Shown here one piece after another: positions 36,168 to 36,185 of a DNA stretch of 36,185 nucleotides. Under the pieces are notes generated by a model that was not told the origin of the DNA, ran no database searches, and saw only the letters and a program-made list of their open reading frames with translations. The translations under genes were made by a program, and so were the position numbers. The stretch is taken from contig JAJAZC010000204.1 in assembly GCA_026785885.1 (NCBI GenBank), forward strand, positions 1-36,185. Direction: 5' to 3'. Positions within the stretch are counted from its first letter, which is position 1, and each line of letters begins with the position of its first letter. The DNA comes from Rubrivivax sp. GTDB lineage: Bacteria; Pseudomonadota; Gammaproteobacteria; Burkholderiales; Burkholderiaceae_C.

Positions 36168-36185
36168 GGCCGCATGCCCGAGCAG

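Larger units (their letters stand above)
35536..36185. other. 650-base region without a gene, rich in inverted repeats
   Basis: Upstream of dnaE no open frame shows protein-like character on either strand. The stretch contains two nested pairs of inverted repeats (listed separately) and REP-like words such as ACTCGCTACGTTCGCTGCG. The dnaE promoter should be near 35540-35600 but I could not identify it. Confidence 0.7.

Overview
The window is a GC-rich stretch of a betaproteobacterial chromosome, most likely order Burkholderiales near Comamonadaceae/Sphaerotilaceae. The main clues are the block gph-ubiG-ompA / gyrA-pheA-tyrA-aroA~cmk-rpsA-ihfB-lapA-lapB, the fused AroA-cytidylate kinase, the Cys-pair plus proline-linker OmpA, and a one-piece tmRNA with tag (A)ANDQTYALAA. 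I cannot fix the genus from sequence alone.

Layout. 1-5159: 3' end of prfB, pepN, fbp, a convergent VOC gene, and a doubtful small membrane ORF lacking a standard start codon. 5347-6234: a transglutaminase-like protease. 6307-11676: a cluster that looks dedicated to a modified lipid or glycolipid (COG2908 metallophosphatase, UDP-glucose dehydrogenase, MGDG-synthase-like glycosyltransferase, phosphatidylserine decarboxylase, class III aminotransferase, GT4 glycosyltransferase). All but one of these genes are broken, by nonsense codons, frameshifts and two larger internal deletions. One deletion fuses the aminotransferase to the tail of the GT4 gene. 11732-12105: ssrA (tmRNA). 12118-14288: gph, ubiG and ompA on the minus strand. 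14578-24689: gyrA, a DUF2059 protein, pheA, tyrA, aroA~cmk, rpsA and ihfB on the plus strand, covering DNA topology, Phe/Tyr/chorismate synthesis, CMP kinase, ribosomal S1 and IHF. 24766-29294: LPS assembly and core genes lapA, lapB, waaC, a DUF4254 gene and a second GT9 heptosyltransferase. 29482-35535: a ComEA-like protein, a patatin, a secreted basic-tail protein and dnaE. 35536-36185: no gene, but nested inverted repeats.

How the genes fit together. The centre is ordinary housekeeping in a conserved order, although serC and hisC, which I would expect between gyrA and aroA in this group, are absent here. lapA/lapB (control of LPS amount) sit beside two heptosyltransferases (LPS inner core), an envelope neighbourhood. 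The decayed cluster at 6.3-11.7 kb is the most unusual part. Its gene content suggests a little-described phosphate-free or sugar-headed membrane lipid pathway, apparently abandoned in this strain. A second pattern is the number of short tandem repeats with units of 9 or 12 bases, lying in frame near the ends or linkers of otherwise normal proteins.
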